A stretch of DNA of 64,000 nt from Glycomyces harbinensis (lineage in GTDB: Bacteria; Actinomycetota; Actinomycetes; Mycobacteriales; Micromonosporaceae). Below are positions 16,827-25,625 of the stretch, piece after piece (the first letter of the stretch is position 1; every line of letters starts with the position of its first letter). A model generated the notes under the pieces. That model was not told where the DNA came from. It saw nothing but the letters and a program-made list of their open reading frames with translations, and did not search any database. A program made the position numbers and the translations under genes. The stretch covers positions 62,001-126,000 of the forward strand of contig NZ_FNAD01000008.1 in the NCBI RefSeq assembly GCF_900101745.1, in the 5' to 3' direction.

Positions 16827-19427
16827 TCAGCCCTTGGTGACCGTGAGCTTGTCGCCTTGGTCGCTCGTTCCCACCTTGACCGTGTCGCCGTCGACGATCT
16901 TGCCTTCGAGGATCTCTCTCGAGAGCGGGTCGCCGATCGAGGACTGGATCAGGCGGCGCAGCGGGCGGGCTCCGTAGACCGGGTCGAAGCCCCGGTCCGC
17001 GAGCCAGGACTTCGCCGAGTCGTTCACGTCCAGCCGCAGGCGGCGCGTCTCCATGCGCCGTTCGAGGTGGCGCAGCTGCACGTCCACGATCGACTTCAGG
17101 TGCTCGTGTTCGAGCGCGTGGAAGATGACGATGTCGTCCAGGCGGTTCAGGAACTCCGGCTTGAAGTGCCCCCGGATCGCGCCCATGACCTGGTCGCGTT
17201 TGGCCTCGTCCTCCAGGAGCGGGTCGGTCAGCGCCTGGGAGCCGAGGTTCGAGGTCATGATCAGGATGACGTTCCTGAAGTCGACCGTGCGGCCCTGGCC
17301 GTCGGTGAGGCGGCCGTCGTCCAGGACTTGGAGCAGGGTGTCGAAGACCCTCGGGTGTGCCTTCTCCACCTCGTCGAGGAGCACCACCGAGTACGGGCGG
17401 CGGCGGACCGGTTCGGTCAGCTGGCCTCCCTCTTCGTAGCCCACGTAGCCGGGCGGGGCGCCGATGAGGCGGGCCGTGGAGTGCTGCTCGGTGTACTCCC
17501 CCATGTCGATCCGGATCATCGCCCGGTCGTCGTCGAACATGAATTCGGCGAGGGCCTTCGCCAGCTCCGTCTTGCCCACGCCGGTGGGACCGGCGAAGAT
17601 GAACGACCCGGTCGGGCGGTTCGGGTCGGACAGGCCGGCCCTGGCCCGGCGGAGGGCGTCGGAGACGACCGTGACCGCTTCGAGCTGGCCGACCACGCGG
17701 GCGCCCAGGACCTCTTCGGCGTGGAGCAGCTTGTGCGTCTCGGACTCCTGGAGCCGCCCGGCGGGGATGCCGGTCCACGCCGAGACGACGTCGGCGATCT
17801 CGTCGGCGTCGATCTCCTCCTTCAGCATCGGCTGGTGGGCGGGGTCGGCGTCGGCGCCGGCGAGTTCGGTCTCCGCGCCGGTGAGCTGCTGCTCCAGTTC
17901 GGGGATGCGCCCGTACCGGAGCTGGGCCGCCTTCTCCAGGTCGTATTCGCGCTCGGCCCGCTCGGCCTGCGTGCGGAGGTCGTCGAGCTCTTCCTTGAGG
18001 TCGGAGACCTTGGAGATGCGGTTCTTCTCCGACTCCCACTGGCGCGACAGCGCGGCGAGGCGCTCGCGTTCGTCGGCGAGTTCGCGCTGGAGGTACGTGA
18101 GGCGCTCGGCCGAGGCCGCGTCGGTCTCGTTCTGGAGGGCCATCTCCTCGATCTCCAGGCGGCGCACCGCGCGTTCGATGGTGTCGATCTCCTCAGGGCG
18201 CGAGTCGATCTCGATGCGCAGGCGGCTGGCGGCCTCGTCGACGAGGTCGATGGCCTTGTCGGGGAGCCTGCGGTCGGGGAGGTACCGGGCGGAGAGCTGC
18301 GCGGCGGCCACGAGCGCGGAGTCGGTGATGCGCACGCCGTGGTGCACCTCGTAGCGCTCCTTGAGTCCGCGCAGGATCGCGACGGTGTCCTCGATGGTGG
18401 GTTCGCCGACGTAGACCTGCTGGAAGCGGCGCTCCAGCGCGGCGTCCTTCTCGATGTGCTCGCGGTACTCGTTGAGGGTGGTCGCGCCGATCATGTGGAG
18501 CTCGCCGCGCGCGAGCGCCGGCTTGAGCATGTTGGAGGCGTCGAGCGAGCCCTCGGACTTGCCGGCGCCGACCATGGTGTGGAGCTCGTCGATGAACGGG
18601 ATGATCTCGCCGTCGGAGGACTTGATCTCCTCCATGACGGACTTGAAGCGCTCCTCGAACTGGCCGCGGTACTGCGCGCCGGCGATCATGCTGGCGAGGT
18701 CGAGGAGCATGACGCGGCGGTCGCGCAGCGATTCGGGGACGTCGCCGGCGACGATGCGCTGGGCGAGGCCCTCGACGATCGCGGTCTTGCCGACGCCGGG
18801 CTCGCCGATGAGGACCGGGTTGTTCTTGGTGCGCCGCGACAGGACCTGTATGACGCGGCGGATCTCGGTGTCGCGGCCGATCACGGGGTCCACTTTGCCC
18901 GAGCGGGCGGTCTCGGTGAGGTCGACGCCGTACTTCTCCAGGGCCTTGTAGCCCTGCTCGGGGTCGGCGGAGGAGATCTTGCGGTCGCCGCCGCGCAGGG
19001 TGGGGAAGGCGCTGATGAGCTTCTTGTCGGTGGCGCCGAGCCCGGTCAAGTGGGCGCCGACGTCGCCGCCGGCCTGCGCGAGGCCGGTCAGAAGGTGCTC
19101 GGTGGAGACGTACTCGTCGCCGTAGTCGGTGGCGATCTTGTCGGCGGCGTTGATGGCGCGCAGGGATTCGCGGGCCATGGACGGCTCGGAGACCGAGGGC
19201 CCGGACGCGGACGGGAGCTCCTCGATGCGGCGCTCGGCCTCGGCCGAGACGGTGCCGGGGGTGACGCCGACGAGCTGGAGGAGGCCGGTCGCGGTGGAGC
19301 CGTCGACGGTGAGGAGCGCGTCGAGCAGGTGCCAGGGTTCGACGGCGGGGTTGCCGCCCGCCGCCGCGCTGCGCGCGGCCTGGGAGATGACTTCACGGCT
19401 CTTGGTGGTCAAGCGGTTGACGTCCAT
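16827..19427 (-). CDS. clpB: ATP-dependent disaggregase ClpB
   Basis: This is the 866-aa Hsp100 chaperone that, with DnaK-DnaJ-GrpE, pulls proteins out of aggregates after heat stress. It shows an N-terminal Clp_N repeat domain (residues 1-150), AAA+ domain 1 with GEPGVGKT near residue 205, a long coiled-coil middle domain (about 400-520), AAA+ domain 2 with GPTGVGKT near 612, and the D2-small domain. It begins with [12 protein letters not shown], the actinobacterial form, and AGAGGAAAGG lies upstream. A HAIR operator about 130 nt before the start indicates HspR repression. The full family length is present. Confidence 0.97.
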   Translation of the reverse strand: MDVNRLTTKSREVISQAARSAAAGGNPAVEPWHLLDALLTVDGSTATGLLQLVGVTPGTVSAEAERRIEELPSASGPSVSEPSMARESLRAINAADKIATDYGDEYVSTEHLLTGLAQAGGDVGAHLTGLGATDKKLISAFPTLRGGDRKISSADPEQGYKALEKYGVDLTETARSGKVDPVIGRDTEIRRVIQVLSRRTKNNPVLIGEPGVGKTAIVEGLAQRIVAGDVPESLRDRRVMLLDLASMIAGAQYRGQFEERFKSVMEEIKSSDGEIIPFIDELHTMVGAGKSEGSLDASNMLKPALARGELHMIGATTLNEYREHIEKDAALERRFQQVYVGEPTIEDTVAILRGLKERYEVHHGVRITDSALVAAAQLSARYLPDRRLPDKAIDLVDEAASRLRIEIDSRPEEIDTIERAVRRLEIEEMALQNETDAASAERLTYLQRELADERERLAALSRQWESEKNRISKVSDLKEELDDLRTQAERAEREYDLEKAAQLRYGRIPELEQQLTGAETELAGADADPAHQPMLKEEIDADEIADVVSAWTGIPAGRLQESETHKLLHAEEVLGARVVGQLEAVTVVSDALRRARAGLSDPNRPTGSFIFAGPTGVGKTELAKALAEFMFDDDRAMIRIDMGEYTEQHSTARLIGAPPGYVGYEEGGQLTEPVRRRPYSVVLLDEVEKAHPRVFDTLLQVLDDGRLTDGQGRTVDFRNVILIMTSNLGSQALTDPLLEDEAKRDQVMGAIRGHFKPEFLNRLDDIVIFHALEHEHLKSIVDVQLRHLERRMETRRLRLDVNDSAKSWLADRGFDPVYGARPLRRLIQSSIGDPLSREILEGKIVDGDTVKVGTSDQGDKLTVTKG

Positions 19428-19558
19428 GGACGTGGTGCCTTTCCTCTGGTCGAAGTCGGTGCTCGAAGTTCGGTGCCAGTGCCCGGTCCGGTGCCCGCTG
19501 CCGGGTCGAGCGGAGCGGTCCGGTGCGGCGGCGGGCCCGGTCCACCCCGGGTCGCCAA

Positions 19559-19579
19559 GTTGAGTCTAGGCGACTCAAG
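19559..19579 (-). promoter_or_regulatory. HAIR operator (HspR-associated inverted repeat) of clpB
   Basis: Read on the clpB strand the site is CTTGAGT-CGCCTAG-ACTCAAC, one base from the HAIR consensus CTTGAGT-N7-ACTCAAG. In Streptomyces and mycobacteria HspR, with DnaK as co-repressor, binds HAIR and shuts off dnaK and clpB outside heat shock. A nearby perfect inverted repeat GTTCGC-N5-GCGAAC (19602-19618) and an A/T-rich TATAAA stretch lie upstream and may belong to the promoter. HspR is not encoded in this window. Confidence 0.88.
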
Positions 19580-19704
19580 TCTTTACGACGAATTTATAAG
19601 CGTTCGCCCTAAGCGAACCCCGCGTCCCGTTCCCTCGATCCAGGGACCGGCCGACTGCTCGTCGGCGGTTCCGCCGTTCGAGCCGGACCCTCTACAGGCA
19701 GCGT

Positions 19705-19735
19705 AAAGCCCCGAGCCCGCGGGGCTCGGGGCTTT
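19705..19735 (-). terminator. Terminator after the BRCT-domain gene
   Basis: A 14-bp stem AAAGCCCCGAGCCC/GGGCTCGGGGCTTT with a tiny loop lies 8 nt beyond the stop of the BRCT gene. Its A/T ends allow termination on either strand. Confidence 0.75.
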
Positions 19736-19742
19736 CGCCTTG

Positions 19743-20426
19743 CTACTTGCGGGCGCCGGTCAGGCCGAAGATCGACTTGATCTTGGCGAGCAGGCCCGGC
19801 TTGGAGCCGGACTTGTCGGCGTCGTTCTCGATCGCGGGAGCGTCGGCCTGGGACGGGACCGCCTGGTCGGGGTCGGCGGCGGCCGCCTCGGGCTCGTCGA
19901 TCGCCTCGGCGACCGGTGCTTCGACGGGCTCGGGTTCGGCGACCGGGGCGGGCTTGCTCTCCGAGACGGGCTCGGCGGGAGCCGGCTCGTCGGCCGCGAC
20001 AGGTTCGGCGACCGGCTCGGGTTCGGTCGCCGCGGCCGTCTCCTCGGCCGCCTCGGGTCCGGCGTCGGGCGCCTCGTCGACCACCTCGGTCTCGGCCGCC
20101 ACCTCGACGACGGCCGCCGGCGTCTCGGCCGGGGCCTCCTCGAGCTCGGCTTCGACGACCTCTTCGACCTCGTCCTCGGCTCCGGCCACCAGCAGCGCCT
20201 TGAACTCCGCGAAGGAGAGCACCGGCACGCCGGCCTCCTGGGCCTTCGTCAGCCGGGCCTCGGTGGGCTTGACGGTGTCGTCGACGACCAGGTGGGTCAC
20301 GGTCTTGGTGAACTGTTTGGCGAGTGCGACGTCGGCGTCGGACTCGGCGATGAGGCGGGCAGTTTCGGCGTCGGGGCCGGTGCCCAAGACGATGATCCTG
20401 ATCTTGTCTCCCGTCTTCGTCGGCAC
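19743..20426 (-). CDS. BRCT-domain protein with long acidic Pro/Ala-rich tail
   Basis: This is a 227-aa protein. Residues about 8-75 form a single BRCT domain (VLGTGPDAETARLIAES...VTHLVVDD...AGVPVLSFAEFKALL), a module that binds phosphopeptides or DNA ends and is common in ligases and PARP-like proteins. Residues 80-205 are low-complexity E/A/P/V repeats, strongly acidic, and the last 20 residues are basic and amphipathic (KPGLLAKIKSIFG), suggesting membrane or nucleic-acid contact. A stand-alone BRCT protein of this layout is a known actinobacterial type but its partner is unknown. It is transcribed towards clpB and ends in a terminator. Confidence 0.75.
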   Translation of the reverse strand: MPTKTGDKIRIIVLGTGPDAETARLIAESDADVALAKQFTKTVTHLVVDDTVKPTEARLTKAQEAGVPVLSFAEFKALLVAGAEDEVEEVVEAELEEAPAETPAAVVEVAAETEVVDEAPDAGPEAAEETAAATEPEPVAEPVAADEPAPAEPVSESKPAPVAEPEPVEAPVAEAIDEPEAAAADPDQAVPSQADAPAIENDADKSGSKPGLLAKIKSIFGLTGARK

Positions 20427-20542
20427 GGGGACCTCCCTTATTCGATCGTTAGCGACTGCAGGGGCACACTACGGGCTACGCGCCAAGCTTGTGTTGAAAA
20501 GCGTACCGGGTGATCAGGTCGGGACGGCCGAGCGGAGCGACT

Positions 20543-23500
20543 TTAGCGCGGCGGGACGCTGCTTCTTTGTTGCAGCGCGGTTTCGATTCCCGCGACGCGG
20601 TCGGAGAGCAAGGTGATGGCCCCGACGGCCCTCGACATTGGATCGTCGTTCGCACCGCCGAGGGTCTGCTCGCGCCGGAAGCCCTCCTTCACGGCCTCCC
20701 AGCGCGCCGCGCGCTCCTCGTCCAGGCGCCCCCGCAGTTCGGCGAGTTTGAGCAGGTTCGCCTCCGCGCCGGACGCGAGCGTCTGCGCCTCGCCCGCGTA
20801 GTGGTCGTCGACGACCGCTTCGAGCTCCTCCTCGTTCATGACCGGCACGACCCTTTCGGTGAGTCGGTTCATGTTCCGGTAGGAGCCTTGGAGGAGGAAC
20901 GGCGGTTCGGCGCGCGAGGCGTCGTCGGTCGCGGCCGAGGCGATGTAGGCGAGGTTGTTGGCCAGCACGGTCTTCTGGAGGTGGACGAGTTTGCGCAGCA
21001 CCGACAGGACCTGGTCGAGCTCCCCGGCCGAGTACGGGTGGCGCAGGGCCGCGGCGTCGGCGGTCGGGTCGCCGTTCGCGAGGCGGATGAGCAGCTGCGT
21101 GTCGGCCCGCTCGCGCGTGGCGAGGGGAGCGGTCACCTTGTTCGAGGTGAGCGCGTTCTCGATATAGGACTGGGCGAAGACCTGGTCGCGTCCGGAGAGG
21201 ACGTCGCCGAGGTTCCACACGTCGGCGCGGTTGGCGAGCATGTCGGGGATGCGGAACTTCTGGCCCGCCTCGGTGTACGGGTTCCCGGCCATGCAGACCG
21301 CGAAGCGCTTCCCGCGCAGGTCGTAGGTGCGGGTGCGGCCGTTCCAGACGCCCTCCATCTTGCGCTGCGCGTCGCACAGCGAGATGAACTTCTGCAGCAG
21401 TTCGGGGTTGGTGTGCTGGATGTCGTCGAGGTAGAGCAGGACGTTGTTGCCCGCCTCGAGCGCGAAGTTGATCTTCTGGACCTCGGCGCGGGCGGTCGCG
21501 TTCGGCGCGTCGGCCGGGTCGACCGAGACGGTGCCGTGGCCCAGGGCCGGGCCGTTGACCTTCACCAGGAGCATCCCGAGCCGGTCGGCGACGTACTCCA
21601 TGAGGGTGGTCTTGCCGTAGCCGGGCGGGGAGATGAGCATGAGCATGCCGGACTGGTCGGTGCGGCGGCCCTCGCCCGAGCCGGCGCCGATCTGCTTGGC
21701 GAGGTTGGAGCCGATGAGCGGCAGGTAGACGTCGTCGATGAGCTGGTTGCGGACGAACCCGGCCATCGTCTTGGGCTTGAACTCCTCGATGCGGAGCGTC
21801 CCGCGGTGGGCCTCGATGATCTCGGCGCGGCGGCGCTGGTAGGCGCGGTAGGCCGGGAGGGTCTTGGTGCGGAACTGCGCGGTGCGGGTCAGGAACTCGT
21901 CGAGGCGCAGGGGCAGGACGCGGTTCTCGATGCGCGGGTGGGTGCCGAGCAGGCCGGTGACCTGGCCGACGAGTTCGGCGGTGACGTCGTAGGAGTCGGC
22001 GTCGGCCAGGACGATCGCGAGCGCTTCGGGCAGGTCGGCGGCGTCGAACCGCTCGGCGCCGGCCTGTTCGGCGGCCGTGCCGCGCAGGAACGCGTCCAGC
22101 CAGTTCCAGGCCAGGCCCCACTGCGCGTACAGGTCGCCGTCGAGGGCCCGCAGGTCCTGCTCGAACGCGGCCTTCGCGGAGGGCCCGATCTGGCGGTCGA
22201 AGGCCGCGAGCAGGTCGCGGGCGCGGGCGGACGCGGCGAACGCGCCGGTTCCGGCGAGCTCTTCGGCCAGGTATTCGGCGGCGAGCGCCGTGGGCGCCTC
22301 GAGCTTGTAGCTGAAGTGGAGGGAGAGCCGGGAGCCGTCGAGGAACGGCGAGAGCTCGCTCTCGAGTTCGGCGACGAGGCCGGCCATGGCGTCGGGGCTG
22401 CCGAAGGTCTCGCGCACCCGGGCGAGGGACCGGGCCTGCGCGCTGAGGCGCACCTGGTCCTCCTTGGGGACGCCGTGGACCCAGTACAGGCGGGCGGCGG
22501 CGCGGCACTCGGGCGTGAAGCGCAGGTTCCCCGCGGCGGCGTGCAGGCGCAGGACCTCGGCGAGGATCGCGGCGGCGTCGGCGTCGTGGACGCCGCGCTC
22601 GTAGCCCTCGTCGTAGCGTTCGGACGCGGCGGCGGACACGAACCTGGGCAGGTCGGCGGCGAGGAGCACCGCGGGGCCGTGCTCGGCCAGGAGCGCGGCG
22701 GCCAGGTGCTCGGCGCGGTAGACCTCGGGGTTCTCCGAGGGCAGGAACTGCGACCAGAACGGCTTGGTGCTCGCGAACGCGGGGTCGTCGACGACGTGTC
22801 GGTAGTCGGTGCCGGTGAGCGAGAACGCGAGCGCGTCGCCCGAGGGCACGAGGGTGAGGTCGAGCGGCTGGGTGTTGACGGGGAGGCGGTGCTCGCCGAA
22901 CTTGATGGCGTCGCCGTCGAACAGGTCGAGCCGGTCGGTCAGGGCCCGCCCGGCCTCGGCGCGGGCGGCGCTGATGCGGCCTTCGATCTCTTCGGCGCGG
23001 ACGGTGTCGTCCAGGCCGCGGAGCTCGGCGATGACCTTGCGCAGGCGTTCGACCATGGGGTCGGTCGCGAAGTAGGTGTTGACCTCGTCCAGGGAGGACA
23101 GTGCGGCGGTGCGGCGGGCGACGGCCTCGAGGATGCGGGCGGCGGAGGCCGCGAGCTGCTCGGCGCGGCGGGCGGCCTCGTCGAGCAGGTGCTGCTTGCG
23201 CGAGGAGAACGCCTCGTAGACGTCGGTGCGCTTGTCCGCCAATTGCGTCATGAACTGCTCGAAGTCCGCGAAGCGCGTCTCGAGGTTCTCGACGGTGAGC
23301 AGGAGCCGCCCGAGCTGCTCGTCGCAGGCCGCGGGCGTGTCGGCGGCGCTGATCGCGGCGGTCACGGACTGGCCGAGCAGCGCGAACTCGGCCGCGAACT
23401 CGGCCTTGCCCTCGCCGACGGCGAGTTCGCGGCGGCGGGCGGCGAGGGTCGCGCGGGCGCGGTTGACGGCGGCGAGGACTTCGGAGACGCGCCCGAGGAT

Positions 23501-25486
23501 CGCGGTGCGCACCACGGCGTCGCCGATCTCCAGGTTCGCGACGACCTCGGTGAGGGTCTCCAGGCCGCGCTGGCGGGCGTCGAGCTCCTCCAGGATCGGC
23601 GTCGACTCGGCGACGGTGGCGACCGTTTCGGCCTTGGCCTCGAGGCCGGCGATCTGCTCGAAGTAGGCGGTGAAGGCGTCCTCGCGTTCGAGGAACGCGA
23701 CGGCGCGGCGGCCCGTGGACGCGAGGGATTCGGTGACGTCGGCGGCGAGCCGCTCGATGCCGGCCAGGTCGATGTAGCGGGTCTCGCGCAGTGTCACGAG
23801 GTGCCCGCCGGCGCCGCGCAGGTCGGTGAGCAGCGCGACCCATTCCTCGGCGGACTTGGGGGCCTCGCCGCGGGCGCGGCGCAGCAGCCTGACGGTGTCG
23901 GTCTGCGCCTGCTCCAGGGACTTGCGGGCCTCGGCGGTCAGTTCGGCGACCGTGGCGTACTCGTCCAGGACCGCCTCGGCGGTGTCCCTGACCTGGCGCA
24001 GCGACTCGTCGAGGCCGAACAGGCCCTCGTCGCCGAGCCACGGGTAGTCGTCCAGGCAGCGGGTCGCGGTGGCGATCAACGCCTCGAAGACCGCCTGGCC
24101 GGGCTGCATCTCGCGGACCATGCGCGCCACCGACAAAGCGTCGGAGACGGCGCGGACGGCCTCGGCGTTGCCGATGCGGTGGACCGGCGTGTCGCCCGTT
24201 TCGGCGGCGGCCGCGTGGGCTTCGGACACGAACGGGGTCGACCAGACCTGGACGGGGTGGACGCGAGTGGCCTCCTCGCCGGTGAAGCGGAACGCGACCA
24301 TGGTGCCGTCGTCGAAGACCGCGTGGCCGTGGACGCTCATCGGCGCCGCGACCTCCTTGCGGATGACGTTGTACGGCAGCAGGAGTGAGCGTCCCTCGAC
24401 TTCGTTGTAGAAGACGTAGAGGACGTCCTCGCCATTGGGCGAGCGCACGACCCGCTTGAAGCGCAGGCCCGTCGTGTCCTGGTCGAACGTCTTGAGCTTG
24501 CCCTCGTTGAGGTAGAAGCCGCCGGGGAAGATGATGCCGTGGTCCTCGGGCAGGCGCCGGCACGCGGCGCCGATCCCGTCGGCGCGAACGATCGAGGCGG
24601 TGCGCGTGTTGTAGACCAGGTAGCGGGTGACGGTCTCCTTGTAGGGGAGGATCCGCAGCAGGATGAGCGGCCCGATGCGCGCGTACGCGATGTCGGCGTC
24701 GGCGAGCGACTGGAGCGGCTCGGCCACCGGCTCGGAGTAGACGCCCTCGCCGGTCTCGGTGTTGTCCTCGATCTTGACGGTGAGGTCCCCGCCCAGGCAC
24801 TCCACGAAGATCTCGTCCTCGATCGAGACGTGCGGGTGGCGGCCGGTCACGTGGTGGTCGCGGGTGGTCGGGGTCCACTCGAAGTCGTACGCCTCGGGCC
24901 AGACCGCGTCGGCCTCGCCGCGCGCGTCGATGTACTCGGCGCTGCCGTCGGGGTGGCGCTGCCAGCGCAGGACCCGCTGGTCGCCGAGCTGCTCGCCGAT
25001 GCGGAAGACCGCCAGGAGCCGGGTGTCGACCTCGCGGACCTGGAGGAGCTCGGTGGAGCGGTAGTAGCGGTACATCTCGGTGAAGTCGGCGGTGAAGCGC
25101 GGCTCGTCGAGGAGGTGCCCGGGTTCGGCGACCTCGGTGAACGCGAGGTCGTCGCGGGAGAAGTCGTGGAGGGCGAACACGTCGGCCACATCCGTGTGGG
25201 ACTTGAGTCCCATGTGGACGTTGTAGCCGAAGAGGAGCCGGTCGCCGACTCGGGCCATGTCGCGGGGCACGCAGTTGTTGGCGGTGCGGATGCGCGTGGT
25301 GCCCAGGAGCGTCAGCTCGGAGGACCCGAACGCGTCGGTGCGGGCGGTGTTGAGGGACTCGGCGCGCCCGGCGAGGGCGTCGGCGTAGTCGGCGAGGCGG
25401 GACGAGAGGACCTCGTACGTGCCGGCGTCGAGGGCGGCGGCGGGCTCGGCCTCGGCGGGCGCGGAGGCGGTCTTCTCTTCGGCCAT
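20543..25486 (-). CDS. DUF3686 AAA+ ATPase (annotated as DNA repair ATPase)
   Basis: The 1647-aa protein has an N-terminal DUF3686 region (about residues 20-550, many aromatic beta motifs), a long coiled-coil centre (about 550-800), and a C-terminal AAA+ domain. Walker A SPPGYGKT is near residue 1286, Walker B LLYLDDIQHTNPELL near 1350, and an arginine-finger-like segment follows with RIPDMLANRADVWNLGD. Pfam names the family ATPase involved in DNA repair, yet its usual neighbours here and elsewhere are SPFH/flotillin and NfeD-like proteins, so a membrane-coupled unfoldase is a better guess. The start at 25486 has AGAGGAA seven nucleotides upstream. The flotillin gene lies 139 nt upstream in the same direction. 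Confidence 0.85.
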   Translation of the reverse strand: MAEEKTASAPAEAEPAAALDAGTYEVLSSRLADYADALAGRAESLNTARTDAFGSSELTLLGTTRIRTANNCVPRDMARVGDRLLFGYNVHMGLKSHTDVADVFALHDFSRDDLAFTEVAEPGHLLDEPRFTADFTEMYRYYRSTELLQVREVDTRLLAVFRIGEQLGDQRVLRWQRHPDGSAEYIDARGEADAVWPEAYDFEWTPTTRDHHVTGRHPHVSIEDEIFVECLGGDLTVKIEDNTETGEGVYSEPVAEPLQSLADADIAYARIGPLILLRILPYKETVTRYLVYNTRTASIVRADGIGAACRRLPEDHGIIFPGGFYLNEGKLKTFDQDTTGLRFKRVVRSPNGEDVLYVFYNEVEGRSLLLPYNVIRKEVAAPMSVHGHAVFDDGTMVAFRFTGEEATRVHPVQVWSTPFVSEAHAAAAETGDTPVHRIGNAEAVRAVSDALSVARMVREMQPGQAVFEALIATATRCLDDYPWLGDEGLFGLDESLRQVRDTAEAVLDEYATVAELTAEARKSLEQAQTDTVRLLRRARGEAPKSAEEWVALLTDLRGAGGHLVTLRETRYIDLAGIERLAADVTESLASTGRRAVAFLEREDAFTAYFEQIAGLEAKAETVATVAESTPILEELDARQRGLETLTEVVANLEIGDAVVRTAILGRVSEVLAAVNRARATLAARRRELAVGEGKAEFAAEFALLGQSVTAAISAADTPAACDEQLGRLLLTVENLETRFADFEQFMTQLADKRTDVYEAFSSRKQHLLDEAARRAEQLAASAARILEAVARRTAALSSLDEVNTYFATDPMVERLRKVIAELRGLDDTVRAEEIEGRISAARAEAGRALTDRLDLFDGDAIKFGEHRLPVNTQPLDLTLVPSGDALAFSLTGTDYRHVVDDPAFASTKPFWSQFLPSENPEVYRAEHLAAALLAEHGPAVLLAADLPRFVSAAASERYDEGYERGVHDADAAAILAEVLRLHAAAGNLRFTPECRAAARLYWVHGVPKEDQVRLSAQARSLARVRETFGSPDAMAGLVAELESELSPFLDGSRLSLHFSYKLEAPTALAAEYLAEELAGTGAFAASARARDLLAAFDRQIGPSAKAAFEQDLRALDGDLYAQWGLAWNWLDAFLRGTAAEQAGAERFDAADLPEALAIVLADADSYDVTAELVGQVTGLLGTHPRIENRVLPLRLDEFLTRTAQFRTKTLPAYRAYQRRRAEIIEAHRGTLRIEEFKPKTMAGFVRNQLIDDVYLPLIGSNLAKQIGAGSGEGRRTDQSGMLMLISPPGYGKTTLMEYVADRLGMLLVKVNGPALGHGTVSVDPADAPNATARAEVQKINFALEAGNNVLLYLDDIQHTNPELLQKFISLCDAQRKMEGVWNGRTRTYDLRGKRFAVCMAGNPYTEAGQKFRIPDMLANRADVWNLGDVLSGRDQVFAQSYIENALTSNKVTAPLATRERADTQLLIRLANGDPTADAAALRHPYSAGELDQVLSVLRKLVHLQKTVLANNLAYIASAATDDASRAEPPFLLQGSYRNMNRLTERVVPVMNEEELEAVVDDHYAGEAQTLASGAEANLLKLAELRGRLDEERAARWEAVKEGFRREQTLGGANDDPMSRAVGAITLLSDRVAGIETALQQRSSVPPR

Positions 25487-25573
25487 GACTGGGTTCCTCT
25501 GGGAGCGTTCGGGATCCGGGACAGCAGGCCGCGGGGCGGGTCCGCGGCGGGCGGTGTGGTGCTGGACGGCGGC

Positions 25574-25612
25574 AGGGCCGCCGACCCCAAGGGTGGCGGG
25601 GTCGGCGGCCCT
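25574..25612 (-). other. Intercistronic hairpin between flotillin and DUF3686 genes
   Basis: A perfect 15-bp stem (AGGGCCGCCGACCCC with GGGGTCGGCGGCCCT) has a nine-base loop and no T-run downstream. It lies in the 139-nt gap between the flotillin stop and the ATPase start. It could act as an attenuator or RNA-processing/stability element that lowers expression of the large ATPase relative to the flotillin. Confidence 0.55.
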
Positions 25613-25625
25613 CGGCCGATACGTA

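Noticed and set aside
13801-16977. A 1058-codon plus-strand frame crossing three minus-strand genes
   Set aside because: It spans genes with Tat signals, metallopeptidase and transporter motifs on the opposite strand and reads as low-complexity Gly/Glu/Arg, so it is non-coding.
19750-20200. Tandem GCC/GGC-rich repeats between clpB and the large ATPase gene
   Set aside because: They are the acidic Pro/Ala/Glu tail of the BRCT protein in codon form, not a separate repeat element.
20510-24388. A 1292-codon open frame on the plus strand opposite the DUF3686 ATPase gene (and a 1454-codon frame at 20514-24878 on its own strand)
   Set aside because: Both are shadows of the real gene. They are rich in Arg, Gly, Pro and Ala from GC-rich third positions, have no domain or ribosome site, and the 20543-25486 frame carries clear Walker motifs.
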